Of a stretch of 64,000 bases of DNA, positions 54,940 through 63,763 are shown piece by piece. This DNA comes from Bin87 sp963663945. GTDB taxonomy: Bacteria; Chloroflexota; Dehalococcoidia; Lucifugimonadales; UBA3495. Each line of letters begins with the position of its first letter. Position 1 is the first letter of the stretch. A program made the position numbers and the translations under genes. The stretch covers positions 1,798,001 to 1,862,000 of the forward strand of contig OY760687.1 in the NCBI GenBank assembly GCA_963663945.1. Direction: 5' to 3'. The notes beneath the pieces are model-generated. The model had not been told where the DNA came from and made no database searches. It saw only the letters and a program-made list of their open reading frames with translations.

Positions 54940-55644
54940 TCAGGCTGAAGGCGCCGGACCGTTGAGCGACGGGTCGCCCTCGGTGAGATAGTACGTCATC
55001 GACTGCAGCGCCAGTACCGGGTCTATGCTGCGCACCCGGATACCGTCGGGCACCTGCGCGTTGATCGGCGCGTAGTTCAGAATCGCCCGCACGCCGCAAC
55101 CCACCAGTTGGTCGATCACGGTTTGCGTGTGGGCGCTGGGCACCGCCACGATGGCGATGCTGATGTCCCGTTCGGCCACGGTCTCCGCCATCTCGGTCAT
55201 CGGTTGGACCGATACCCCGCCGACTTCGCGGCCCACATTGGCCAGGTTGTTGTCGAACGCGGCCACGAGATGGAAACCGTCAGGGTTGAAACCCGGGTAA
55301 TTCAGGATGGCATTACCCAGCCGGCCAACTCCGACCACGGCTACGTTCCATTCGGAGTTCAGGCCCAGGATCTGCTTCAGCTCCCGCAGCAGGTCGCGCA
55401 CCACATATCCTCGGCCCTGCTTGCCGAACCTCCCGAAGTAGGATAGGTCCTTCCGAATCTGGGCCGGAGTAACCTGAAGCTGCTCGCCCAACTGCTGCGA
55501 GTTGGTCACCTCGTCGCCCGCATCCAATAACTGCGACAGGATACGGACATACTGCGGCAGCCGGGAGATCACCACTTCGGGGACCTCGCCCGGAGTGAAC
55601 GACGTTGCAGGGCGGAATCCGGGTCCGCTGTAATCGGATGACAT
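54940..55644 (-). CDS. rex: Redox-sensing transcriptional repressor Rex
   Basis: This 234-residue repressor senses the NADH/NAD+ ratio. The N-terminal winged-helix domain (about 22-90) has VISRLPQYVRILSQLLDAGD, VTPAQIRKDLSYFGRFGKQG and RGY. The C-terminal Rossmann domain has GVGRLG at residues 105-110 and NYAPINAQVPDGIRVRSIDP. In other bacteria Rex controls respiratory and fermentative genes. No TTGTGAA-type Rex operator is evident upstream of the genes in this window. It converges with the ATP synthase operon. Confidence 0.94.
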   Translation of the reverse strand: MSSDYSGPGFRPATSFTPGEVPEVVISRLPQYVRILSQLLDAGDEVTNSQQLGEQLQVTPAQIRKDLSYFGRFGKQGRGYVVRDLLRELKQILGLNSEWNVAVVGVGRLGNAILNYPGFNPDGFHLVAAFDNNLANVGREVGGVSVQPMTEMAETVAERDISIAIVAVPSAHTQTVIDQLVGCGVRAILNYAPINAQVPDGIRVRSIDPVLALQSMTYYLTEGDPSLNGPAPSA

Positions 55645-55927
55645 TGGGTCGTATGGCGCCTTATCTTCGATGCATCAAATATTCATTGCAATGTTGCAGT
55701 ATGGCTGAAGCAATCCACACCCTGCTCCTATGCGATACGGAGCTTGGACATAATCTATCCCGCTAATAATCCATCGTCAATACCGGTACGCACTCGCACG
55801 CGCAACCCTGGCATCAACAGCGACCATAATGTAGGCGATGCGCGCCGTCCGGTAACCGATAGGACGTGTTTTCGTGCGACGGGTTAGACTGTACGTGCTT
55901 CCCTCCGCGCTGGCGCGGTTTCACCCC

Positions 55928-56227
55928 ATGCATGTCGCCGTAGCCCACATCACCATCCGAGTGCCTGAGAGCCGCAGCCTCAAGACCCGTCGGCAGGCGG
56001 CCCGAAGCGTGATCCAGCGGATTCGCAGCCGTTTCAACGTCTCGGTTGCCCAGGATGCCGGCGCCGACGGCAACGCGTGGCAGAGCCTTACGCTTGCGGT
56101 CTCATGCGTGGGAGCCAGCGCGGACCAGACCAGGTCGCTGATCGATGATGTGGTCGCGTTCGTGGAAGAGGTTCGGCCTGATCTGGAACTCCTGGACTAC
56201 CAGATCGAAGTCATGGGAGGGTTCTGA
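55928..56227 (+). CDS. DUF503 family protein
   Basis: This 99-residue protein matches the DUF503 family, with HVAVAHITIRVPESRSLKTRR at the N-terminus followed by RFNVSVAQDAGADGNAWQSL. The family is small, ferredoxin-like in fold, and without a proven role; genes of this family often lie near ribosome-associated factors. The ATG at 55928 is chosen because the conserved sequence begins there, although a longer frame reaches 55874. A strong hairpin follows the stop. Confidence 0.85.
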   Translation: MHVAVAHITIRVPESRSLKTRRQAARSVIQRIRSRFNVSVAQDAGADGNAWQSLTLAVSCVGASADQTRSLIDDVVAFVEEVRPDLELLDYQIEVMGGF

Positions 56228-56235
56228 GAATCGAA

Positions 56236-56273
56236 ATCGCGCGAACTTCCGGTTCCCCGGAGGTTCGCGCGAT
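56236..56273. terminator. 17-bp hairpin between convergent genes
   Basis: Bases 56236-56252 pair with 56257-56273 around a four-base loop with one G-T pair. It is the strongest hairpin I found in the window. It begins nine bases after the DUF503 stop and ends 15 bases before the end of the converging selenoprotein gene, and so serves both directions. There is no T run. Confidence 0.75.
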
Positions 56274-56287
56274 CTTCGGCAAAAGGC

Positions 56288-56557
56288 CTACATGCGGTCG
56301 CTGATCGCGGCCATCAGGTCCTGCAGGTCCGGGAACAGGTGGGCGTCCGGCGTGTGCTTGTGCTCGCCGACCAAATCGCCGTCGATCAGGATGTCAAACT
56401 TGCCGTGTTCCCCGGGGGTGAGCTTGAAGGTCGATATGTTGTCACCGGTGCGGGTCAATGCTTCGCTGGCCATCCAGGCCGCGCGTCCGGCGTGCCCTCA
56501 ATCCCAGCAGTAGACGATTTCGATCTCCATCCGCTTTACGTCAGGTCTCTGAGCCAT
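56288..56557 (-). CDS. SelW-like Rdx-family selenoprotein (CxxU)
   Basis: Reading through an in-frame TGA at codon 20 (56500-56498) gives an 89-residue protein of the Rdx family (SelW/SelT/SelH-like, PF10262). It begins EIEIVYCWD-U-GHAGRAAWMASEAL and continues with GEHGKFDILIDGDLV, the family's beta strands. Cys17 and Sec20 form the CxxU redox motif; family members without selenium have CxxC there. The ATG at 56557 has GGAGGG six bases upstream. A hairpin beginning 14 bases after the UGA could be the SECIS. Calling the gene from the internal ATG at 56473 would lose the active site. A Cys-to-stop mutation is the alternative. Confidence 0.85.
56464..56500 (-). promoter_or_regulatory. UGA codon with candidate bacterial SECIS hairpin
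   Basis: The UGA is at 56500-56498. Downstream, CGCGGCC (56483-56477) pairs with GGCC and GCG (56471-56468 and 56466-56464), with one bulged A at 56467. The loop UGGAU starts 21 bases after the UGA. Spacing and bulge suit a bacterial SECIS; folding energy was not computed. Confidence 0.5.
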
Positions 56558-56661
56558 GGGTTCCCTCCAGTCTCGTCGGCGTTTCTGGCGTTCCTGTTGG
56601 GGCGGATGATAGGGCAATACCACTGGCCGCGCAACGCCGGGTTGCATTGCACGGAGATCCG

Positions 56662-57462
56662 TCAGCGCTGGGAGGTCATTGCCCGGTCAGCGTCGCTTCC
56701 GGCCACCTGCCCCATCCAGTCCCGGAGGCCTTCCCAGAATTCGGGGAAATCTCCGACATTCATGTGTCCTGCCGTATCGACCGCGACCAACTGCTTGGGA
56801 TCCCTCGCTGCGTCCAACAGCTTCCTTCCCTGGCTGAACGGGACCAGTTCATCGTCTACGCCGTGCAGGATCAGCAATGGACAGTTGATGCGATCAACCA
56901 GTGCAACGGAGTTGTAGCGGTCACCGACCAGACGCCCCGACCACGTCAACTTCGGGTAGAACAGCTTGCCCATGTCGCGCAGCGACGCGAATGGCGCAAC
57001 CAGCGCCATTCCCAGTGGAGACCAGGATTCGGCGGCCAGCCGGATCGCCACCGCCGCTCCCATCGATACGCCCATGAACAGGGTGTTGTCCGATTCCGCG
57101 CCGTAGGTATGTTGCAGGTGGACCAGCGCGGCCCTGGCATCCGCGGCCGTGTTTCGTACCGTGGTCCGGCCACGGCTGTTTCCGAACCCACCGTAATCAA
57201 ACCCGAAGATGTTCGCGCCGGTGTGTTTCCTGACCGCCGCGAATTCCCCGACCCGCCGGCTCAGGTTCCCACCGGCTCCACCGAACCACATCCAGGTCAG
57301 GTCGGTTCTACGGTCACCGGGGACAAACCAGCATTGCAATCTATGACCCGGTTCGGATTCGCACCAGGTCTCGTAAAATTCCATCCCCAGGTCGGTCGGC
57401 AGGGCGTCACAGACCGGCTGGGGCTGGAAAAGCAGTCGGCGTTCCAGTATGCCCATGAACAT
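56662..57462 (-). CDS. Alpha/beta hydrolase (ABHD13/BEM46-like)
   Basis: This 266-residue hydrolase has the nucleophile motif GVSMGAA, an acidic residue in LHGVDDELVPF and the histidine in DTAGHMNVG. The oxyanion region is WFGGAGGNLSRR and the strand NIFGFDYGGFGNSRG is typical of the BEM46/ABHD13 group. There is no signal peptide, although the N-terminus is hydrophobic in family members with a membrane anchor. The substrate is not known. Confidence 0.88.
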   Translation of the reverse strand: MFMGILERRLLFQPQPVCDALPTDLGMEFYETWCESEPGHRLQCWFVPGDRRTDLTWMWFGGAGGNLSRRVGEFAAVRKHTGANIFGFDYGGFGNSRGRTTVRNTAADARAALVHLQHTYGAESDNTLFMGVSMGAAVAIRLAAESWSPLGMALVAPFASLRDMGKLFYPKLTWSGRLVGDRYNSVALVDRINCPLLILHGVDDELVPFSQGRKLLDAARDPKQLVAVDTAGHMNVGDFPEFWEGLRDWMGQVAGSDADRAMTSQR

Positions 57463-57644
57463 TGTTCGACATCCCTGAAAACGAGAGTTGAGCTGGCCGC
57501 ATGTGGCAAATCGTGTCTGTAACCGTCCGACACGAATGCGCAGCTCACATCATTAGGTACGATCCACTTCCGGAAATTAGCCTCATTATCGGCGAAGCCG
57601 ATCCGAAGAGGCTCCACCGTCTACATTGGACGGGCATCGCGTGG

Positions 57645-59702
57645 CTAATCGTCGGCCAGGCTGTCGGCGAGGATTTCTAGAACGTCGCGCGCGTCCTTGC
57701 TGTCGGCTTGCCCCTTGGACTGGATCCCCTCGGTCATCATCTGCAGGCAGAAGGGACAGGAGACTCCGACCGTGTCGGCTTCGGTTTCCAGGAAGTGGTC
57801 GGTCCGCACGTGGTTGATGCGCTCGCCCTGGCTCTCTTCGATCCACATGTGACCGCCGCCCGCGCCGCAGCAGAAACCGCGCTCCCGGCATCGTGGCTCC
57901 ATTTCCACCAGCTTGAGGCCGGGAATGGCCTTGGCCACGTTGCGTGGCTCGTCGTACACCCCGTTGTGTCGCCCCAAGTAGCAGGAGTCGTGGTAGGCCA
58001 CGGACACGTCCATCATCTTCACCGGCTTGATCCTGCCGTCCTTGATCAAACCGTCCACGAATTGGCTGTAGTGCAGTACTTCGTACTCACCGCCAAACTG
58101 CGGGTACTCGTTCTTCATCGTGTTGAAGCAGTGTGGGCAGATCGTTACCACCTTCTTGACGTTGTAGCCGTTCAGCACCTCGACGTTCTGCTGTGCCATG
58201 ATCTGGAACAGGTACTCGTTGCCCATGCGGCGGGCCGGGTCACCGGTGCAGCTCTCCTCGTCGCCCAGGATGGCGAAGTTGACGCCGGCGGACTTGAGCA
58301 CCTTGGCCATCGAACGGGCAATGCCCTGGCTGCGCTGTTCCAGCGCTCCGGTGCAGCCCACCCAGAAGAGGACCTCCGCGCCGGGGTTTTCCGCCATGGT
58401 CGGAATGTCGAGGCCCTCTGCCCAGTCGGTGCGCGCAAAGGTGGTACCGCGCCAGGGGTGGCCGCGCTGTTCCATGCTCAGCAGGGCGTTCATGCCCGTC
58501 TCCGGGATCCGCGATTCCTCCAGCACCAGACTGCGGCGCATGTCGATGATGGTGGGCACGTGCTCCACGACCACCGGACATTCTTCCATGCATGCCCCGC
58601 AGGAAACGCAATCCCAGACCGCCTGCTCCGGTATGGCGCCGTCAATCAGCGGCATCGGCTCCACGTGCTCCGCGTCACGCGCGCCCTGGTGACCGATGGC
58701 GATCATGTGCTCCTTGATGTTTTCCACGATGTGCATCGGGGACAATACTTTGCCGGTCGTGTGGGCCGGACAGGCGTCGGTGCAACGCCCGCAAACCGCA
58801 CACGCGTAACCGTCCAGCAGTTCCTTCCAGGTGAAGTCCTGCACCCGTGATGCGCCGAACCGCTCGACGTTTTCCAGGTCCATGGTCGCCAGCGTTCCCC
58901 GCGGCTCCAGGTTCCGGAAGAAGGCGTTCAACGGAGCCGCAACCATGTGGATGTGCTTCGAGAAAGGAATGTACAGCCCAAACCCGAGCACAATCAGCAG
59001 ATGCACCCACCAGAAGATTGCTTGCAGCACGCCGGCGGTCGCTTGGGACATTCCCGTTGCGCTCAGCCAATTGCCGATAACACCGCCGATGAATACGGCG
59101 GCCTCGGGTCCCGCGCCGCCGGCCGCTACGTAAAACGTATGGACCAGCAGAGTGGCGATCATCAGGCCGGCCGTTAGACCAACGATAACTATCGACTCGC
59201 CCTTGCGGGTCAGGTCAAAACTCAGCCGGTGCGGCTGCGCAATCCAGCGTCGGACCAGGGCCCATACCAGCGCGGCCAGAATCACCGCCGCGAAGATGTC
59301 CAGGTAGATGCTGTAAACCAGCACGCCGGTTTTGGTGAGGATGGTTTCCCCCAGCGGATGCCAGATCGACCCGCCGAAAATGAAAATCAGGTACGAAAGG
59401 CTGAAGGAAAGGAAGCCCCAGAAGATGGCGGCGTGCCCAAGCCCCGCCAGGTCGATGGTTCGCGACCTGGGGTCCAGGCTGCCGACGCGCTGCAGCACTT
59501 TCCTCTGGCCCAACACGATTGCCGCGGCTCCCGCCAGCCTGGTCATCGGGCGGTCGAATCGGGCCACCGGCATACCCTGCAGCACGAGTCGGAATACCCG
59601 GAGATACACTACGTATCCGGCCACGCCAAGCGTCGCCAGCGTCAGCACGTAGACGCCTGCCCAAACGGGAATCACACCAAAAATCGAATCGGGAGGAACC
59701 AT
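57645..59702 (-). CDS. ETF:menaquinone oxidoreductase-like membrane Fe-S protein
   Basis: This 685-residue protein combines an N-terminal NarI-like membrane domain (about five helices, residues 10-250, with heme-ligand-type histidines), two 4Fe-4S motifs (Cys301-304-307-311 and Cys365-368-371-375), and two cysteine-rich CCG-type domains like HdrD (about 445-530 and 570-655, including CCGAGGGHMW). This domain order matches the ETF:(methyl)menaquinone oxidoreductases described in anaerobes and other bacteria. It would pass electrons from acyl-CoA oxidation, through electron-transferring flavoprotein, to quinone. No ETF genes are nearby. The first CCG domain reads ESCTGDPARRMG, the usual variant. 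Substrate electrons from a different donor are possible. Confidence 0.9.
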   Translation of the reverse strand: MVPPDSIFGVIPVWAGVYVLTLATLGVAGYVVYLRVFRLVLQGMPVARFDRPMTRLAGAAAIVLGQRKVLQRVGSLDPRSRTIDLAGLGHAAIFWGFLSFSLSYLIFIFGGSIWHPLGETILTKTGVLVYSIYLDIFAAVILAALVWALVRRWIAQPHRLSFDLTRKGESIVIVGLTAGLMIATLLVHTFYVAAGGAGPEAAVFIGGVIGNWLSATGMSQATAGVLQAIFWWVHLLIVLGFGLYIPFSKHIHMVAAPLNAFFRNLEPRGTLATMDLENVERFGASRVQDFTWKELLDGYACAVCGRCTDACPAHTTGKVLSPMHIVENIKEHMIAIGHQGARDAEHVEPMPLIDGAIPEQAVWDCVSCGACMEECPVVVEHVPTIIDMRRSLVLEESRIPETGMNALLSMEQRGHPWRGTTFARTDWAEGLDIPTMAENPGAEVLFWVGCTGALEQRSQGIARSMAKVLKSAGVNFAILGDEESCTGDPARRMGNEYLFQIMAQQNVEVLNGYNVKKVVTICPHCFNTMKNEYPQFGGEYEVLHYSQFVDGLIKDGRIKPVKMMDVSVAYHDSCYLGRHNGVYDEPRNVAKAIPGLKLVEMEPRCRERGFCCGAGGGHMWIEESQGERINHVRTDHFLETEADTVGVSCPFCLQMMTEGIQSKGQADSKDARDVLEILADSLADD

Positions 59703-59882
59703 TGCAGCCCTGTCCTGGAGCGATACGCGGTGTTCCGGAACGCTCTAACAAAGATCGCGGGTAGTTTATCACAGGGGCTTTTCGGAGCCCGTTCGGTGTG
59801 TGTAAAACCCTTACCCGTCGGCCGAGACGACCTATCCAATTAGTGAGCAATCGCTGGCGTGTCCGATTATGGAAATCGGCGT

Positions 59883-59888
59883 TATAAT
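59883..59888 (+). promoter_or_regulatory. Perfect TATAAT -10 upstream of the HNH gene
   Basis: TATAAT lies about 80 bases before the HNH gene start. The -35 region (about 59860) matches the consensus poorly, so strength is uncertain. Confidence 0.4.
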
Positions 59889-59968
59889 GGGCCCAGAGAT
59901 ACACACTAGAGAATTAACGTTTCGGCACGACGCGGCAGCGAATGCGCTACCTGCAACGAGGTTGGCAG

Positions 59969-60700
59969 ATGGCAAGCCGGGGACGAACGGGTCGAAAAAA
60001 GGGCGCGGTCAGGAACCGGAACAATGGCCGCCAGCCCAACGCCAAAGGTTCGGGCGGAAAGCCCGATAAAACGAGTGTCTCTCCGGCGTCGGAGGAAGAT
60101 CGACGCAACGGACGCCTCCCGGTCCCGGGTCGCCTCACCGCTCCGGTGTTGGTCCTGAACCTGAACTACGTCCCGGTCAACGTTTGCACCGTGCGCCGCG
60201 CCATCGTCCTGGTAGCCAAGGGCAAGGCCGAACTCCTCGAGCAGCGCGCCGACACTTCCCGTATTCGCACCTACAACGCCGCTTTGGATGCGCCTTCGAT
60301 CATCCGCCTGGTGTACCTGGTCAAGCGTCCCTTTGCGCCGCGTCGCCTGTCCAAGAAGGAAGTTTTCCTGCGGGATCACTACACCTGCCAGTACTGCGGC
60401 AAGCGGTCGCAGAACCTCACCCTGGATCATGTGGTTCCCCGGCGACAACGCGGCCCGCACACCTGGGACAATGTGGTGGCGGCCTGCGGGCGTTGTAACC
60501 TCGACAAAGCCGGCCGCACGCCGGAAGAGGCCAACATGAAGCTGCATCGGTTGCCGACCGCCCCTCAGCCCAATCCGTATCGCATCCTTGAAAACCGCAC
60601 GATCCTGGAAGAGTGGAAGCAGTACATACCGTGGCAGACTGCCGGCAAGGGCAAGAACGGCAGCGCAAGCGAGCCGGCTTTGATGGCGGTTGCTGACTGA
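59969..60700 (+). CDS. HNH endonuclease domain protein
   Basis: This 243-residue protein has a basic, low-complexity N-terminal tail (about 1-50). A strand-rich middle follows (APVLVLNLNYVPVNVCTVRR), then an HNH/zinc module (about 133-175) with the CxxC pair in YTCQYCGKRSQNLTLDHVVP and the second pair in CGRCNLDK. The family is common in Actinobacteria and Chloroflexota; most members have no known partner. The ATG at 59969 has GAGG seven bases upstream. The Smr gene begins six bases after its stop, so they form an operon. Confidence 0.88.
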   Translation: MASRGRTGRKKGAVRNRNNGRQPNAKGSGGKPDKTSVSPASEEDRRNGRLPVPGRLTAPVLVLNLNYVPVNVCTVRRAIVLVAKGKAELLEQRADTSRIRTYNAALDAPSIIRLVYLVKRPFAPRRLSKKEVFLRDHYTCQYCGKRSQNLTLDHVVPRRQRGPHTWDNVVAACGRCNLDKAGRTPEEANMKLHRLPTAPQPNPYRILENRTILEEWKQYIPWQTAGKGKNGSASEPALMAVAD

Positions 60701-60706
60701 TCATCC

Positions 60707-61162
60707 ATGGCGAGCATCGACCTCCACGGCAGGACCTGGTCCGAATCCCTGACCGAGTTGATCGCCACGTACAACCGGATCGTTGCCAACGGATCGTCCT
60801 CGGAAATCCTGGAGATTGTGCACGGTTACGGTTCATCGGGCGCCGGTGGCTCGCTGCGTCGTCGTGTCCGTTCTTTTCTTGCTGCCCACGGTGACCGTCT
60901 TGAGTTCAAGCCCGGAGAGGAAGCGGATTCCAATCCCGGTCACACGCTGGTTGTGCCCAGACAGCCCCTTCCCGAGGTCACCGATCTGCTCGCCGAACAG
61001 GTTCTGGAGTACTGCGAGACCGCCCGCACGCAGAGCAAGATTGCCGGAAAGTTCCGGCGGTACGGCGATCCCCAGGTGATCCAGGCCATACGCAGCTTGG
61101 AAAAACAGGGCCGCCTGCGCGCGACCACAAGGGGACGCAACAAGGCCTACGAAGCGGCGTAG
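60707..61162 (+). CDS. Smr-domain protein with C-terminal winged-helix-like region
   Basis: This 151-residue protein has an Smr (small MutS-related) domain at residues 3-85. The motifs are IDLHGRTWSESL and the HGYGSSGAGGSLRRRV loop, which in relatives form a nickase or RNase site. A second, helical region (about 90-151) contains ARTQSKIAGKFRRYGDPQVI and QAIRSLEKQGRLRATTRGRN, which resembles a winged helix. This suggests nucleic-acid binding. No clear ribosome site is visible; translation may be coupled to the HNH gene. Confidence 0.85.
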   Translation: MASIDLHGRTWSESLTELIATYNRIVANGSSSEILEIVHGYGSSGAGGSLRRRVRSFLAAHGDRLEFKPGEEADSNPGHTLVVPRQPLPEVTDLLAEQVLEYCETARTQSKIAGKFRRYGDPQVIQAIRSLEKQGRLRATTRGRNKAYEAA

Positions 61163-61178
61163 TTGCCAGACGAATAGC

Positions 61179-62234
61179 CTAAGCCACGCCCGCCGGCACC
61201 GCCAGCATCATGCATTCCAACGCCAGTCGCGGGTTGACGTTGGCGTCCAACGCCCTCAGCGTTTCCTGAACGCTGTCCAGGAACGCCACCACGTCCATAG
61301 TAGTTGTCGCATCTGCCTGCGCGCTCAGTTCGTCGCGCCAGTCGTCGTTGTGCACGTGCTCCGACTGGTCTTCTTTTACCAGGAGCACGTCGCGCCACCA
61401 GCGTTCCCAGAGATACAGTTCCTGTCGGACCGACTCGCGGTCGCTCGAAAAGGATCCGGCGAGGGTGTTGGCGTAGTTGAACCGTGCATCCAGGGGAGAC
61501 GAAGCGATCTCTGGTATCTGTGCCAGGCGTTCCCGATAGGAGTCCAACCGCTCCGGGTCCTCCAACACGCTGATGGCCCAGCCCGGGCAGCCGCGTGCCA
61601 GGCGCGCCAGCCGACGCGCGTCATCGGGCTCCATCCCTCGCTGTGACACAAGGTATTCGCTCAACGCCGGGCCGGGCATGGGTCGCAGCGGGAGCATCCG
61701 ACAGCGCGACCTGATGGTCGGCAGGATTGCGTCTTCGTTGGTTGTGAGGAGGAGCACGAGCACTTGAGGTGGAGGTTCCTCCAGCGTCTTCAACAGCGCA
61801 TTGGCGGGCTCGCTTTGGCCTGCCGCTAATGTTTCGGCGCCGTCAAAGATCACTACTTTCCATGCCCCCTCCACCGGGGTCACCGCCAGAAAGCTCTCGG
61901 CCTCGCGGACCTGCTCGATGCTGATCCGGGTGGAAACCCTTGGATCGTCCCCCACCGCAACTATTTTGAGGTCGGCGAACACGCCGCGCCGGATACGGAT
62001 GCAGGGATCGCAATTGCCGCACGGGCCCTGCGCTTCGTCCGGATCCGTAAACATGGACCCGGCTTGCTGCCCATTGACGACCGCGCAGTTGACGGCCGCG
62101 GCAAGATCCAAAGCCAGGGTCATCTTGCCGACGTGCGGCGGTCCGGAAAGCAGATACGCGTGAGCCAGCCTGCCGGCGCCAAGGCCGGCATCAATTTGCT
62201 TCAGCAGGTGGTCCTGCCCAATGGTTGACCACAT
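61179..62234 (-). CDS. holB: DNA polymerase III subunit delta'
   Basis: This 351-residue clamp-loader subunit has an AAA+ fold with the P-loop-like GPPHVGKM at residues 31-38, the zinc-binding CGNCDPCIRIRRG, DGAETLAAGQSEPANALLKT and LEEPPPQ, and the sensor 1/SRC element PTIRSRCRMLPLR. It loads the sliding clamp in replication. It converges with the Smr gene and ends close to it. Confidence 0.92.
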   Translation of the reverse strand: MWSTIGQDHLLKQIDAGLGAGRLAHAYLLSGPPHVGKMTLALDLAAAVNCAVVNGQQAGSMFTDPDEAQGPCGNCDPCIRIRRGVFADLKIVAVGDDPRVSTRISIEQVREAESFLAVTPVEGAWKVVIFDGAETLAAGQSEPANALLKTLEEPPPQVLVLLLTTNEDAILPTIRSRCRMLPLRPMPGPALSEYLVSQRGMEPDDARRLARLARGCPGWAISVLEDPERLDSYRERLAQIPEIASSPLDARFNYANTLAGSFSSDRESVRQELYLWERWWRDVLLVKEDQSEHVHNDDWRDELSAQADATTTMDVVAFLDSVQETLRALDANVNPRLALECMMLAVPAGVA

Positions 62235-62281
62235 GCGGCGAATCCGCCCTGCAATCCGATGATCCCCGAGCCGACTGCCGG

Positions 62282-63595
62282 CTACAGGTCACACAGCATC
62301 ATGTCCGCGTAGGACTCGCGCCGGCGGATCAGCCGGCTTTCGCCGCCGTTGACCAACACGATGGGAGGGCGCGGGTTCAGGTTGTAGTTGCTGGCCATGG
62401 ACGGGCAGTAGGCCCCGGCGGCGGGTATGGCGATCACATCTCCAGCCTCGGGAGCGGGCAGCAGAATGTCCGATGCCAGCACGTCGCCCGACTCGCAATA
62501 CTTGCCGGCAATGGTCACCGTGGCGTCCGGATCCGCGCCAGGCCGGTTGGCGGACAGCACTTCGTAGGAAGCCTGGTAGAGAGCGGGCCTGATGTTATCG
62601 CCCATGCCGCCGTCCACGCTGACGTACGTGCGAACGCCCGGTATGTCCTTGATTGCCCCGATGCGATACAGCGCCACGCCCGCCGGCCCGATGATCGAAC
62701 GGCCCGGCTCGACGATCAGGGCTGGTTGCTCCATTCCCAGTTCGTCGCAGGTTGCCGTCAGCGTCCCGACAATTGCTTCCGCGTAATCATCCGCAGCCGG
62801 CGGCTGGTCGTTCCGGGTGTAGGCGATGGCGAACCCTCCACCTGGGCTGAACTCCTGAAGGTTGAGCCCCTGCTCGCGCAGCCCGGCGGCGAACCGCAGC
62901 ACCAGGTCTGTAGCCGCCTGGTACGGCTCCAACTCGAAAATCGGCGATCCCAGGTGGAAGTGCAACCCTTTCAAATTGAGATGCTGCGCGGCGATGGCCT
63001 GGAGTATCGCCTTCTCGGCGTCCCCCGTTTGGATGGAAAAACCAAATTTGGAGTCAATGATCCCGGTGGTGGTATAGGCGTGCGTGTGCGGGTCGATGCC
63101 GGGGGACACGCGCACCAGGATGTCCTGCGATTTGCCAGCGTCCGCGCAGATCCGCTCCAGCAAGTTCAGCTCGTGAAAACTGTCCACTACGACGCGGCCG
63201 ATGCCCGCGGCCACCGCTTCTTCCAACTCGGCCGGTGTTTTGTTGTTGCCGTGGAAGTACACCTTGTCCAACGGCACGTCGCCCGCCATCGCCACGGCCA
63301 ACTCCCCTCCGGACACCACGTCCAGTCCCAGCCCCTCCTCGGCAAAAATGCGCGCCAACGCCGGGTTGATGTATGCCTTGGAAGCGTACACGGCCTGCGC
63401 GTTGGGGTAACGCGATGCGAAGGCGGTCGCAAACTGCCGGCACTTCGAGCGCAGGGTGGACTCGTCCAGGACGTACAGCGGAGTGCCGTACTGCTCCACC
63501 AGGTCTACGGCGTCGCATCCGCCGAGGGTGAGGTGTCCGGCGGCGTTGGTGTCCGTGGTGTCGGGAAAAACATGCGTCAGGTGGCGGGGCAGCAT
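62282..63595 (-). CDS. lysA: Diaminopimelate decarboxylase
   Basis: This 437-residue PLP enzyme makes lysine from meso-diaminopimelate. The PLP lysine is Lys73 (VYASKAYINPAL). Other motifs are GLGLDVVSGGEL, LHFHLGSPI, EFSPGGGFAI, VEPGRSIIG and KYCESGDVLA. It ends 47 bases before holB on the same strand. Confidence 0.96.
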   Translation of the reverse strand: MLPRHLTHVFPDTTDTNAAGHLTLGGCDAVDLVEQYGTPLYVLDESTLRSKCRQFATAFASRYPNAQAVYASKAYINPALARIFAEEGLGLDVVSGGELAVAMAGDVPLDKVYFHGNNKTPAELEEAVAAGIGRVVVDSFHELNLLERICADAGKSQDILVRVSPGIDPHTHAYTTTGIIDSKFGFSIQTGDAEKAILQAIAAQHLNLKGLHFHLGSPIFELEPYQAATDLVLRFAAGLREQGLNLQEFSPGGGFAIAYTRNDQPPAADDYAEAIVGTLTATCDELGMEQPALIVEPGRSIIGPAGVALYRIGAIKDIPGVRTYVSVDGGMGDNIRPALYQASYEVLSANRPGADPDATVTIAGKYCESGDVLASDILLPAPEAGDVIAIPAAGAYCPSMASNYNLNPRPPIVLVNGGESRLIRRRESYADMMLCDL

Positions 63596-63680
63596 GGCGT
63601 AATCGCTCCAGATGAGTGTGATGACGGGGAATAATCTAGCACATCAGCAGGATTCTTCGCGCTGCGATGGTGCAGAAATC

Positions 63681-63706
63681 GGCCCGCCAAAATCCTTCGG
63701 CGGGCC
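63681..63706 (-). terminator. Hairpin between the collagen-like gene and lysA
   Basis: An 8-bp perfect stem GGCCCGCC (63681-63688) pairs with GGCGGGCC (63699-63706) around a ten-base loop. It lies 58 bases after the stop of the collagen-like gene on the minus strand and is followed there by GATTTC. Confidence 0.5.
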
Positions 63707-63763
63707 CGTTGCCGTGACGCTTGTAGCGGATTACGCGGAATCCTGCTCGCCGGGACCCGCCAC

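Noticed and set aside
55645..55927. A Rex operator or strong promoter upstream of rex
   Set aside because: I looked for TTGTGAA-type inverted repeats and a good -35/-10 pair in these 283 bases. Only weak AT-rich matches (for example TTGGAC at 55744) were found.
59732..59741. GTTCCGGAAC palindrome between the Fe-S protein and HNH genes
   Set aside because: It is a perfect 10-bp palindrome in a divergent gap, but short palindromes are expected by chance in GC-rich DNA and nothing ties it to a regulator.
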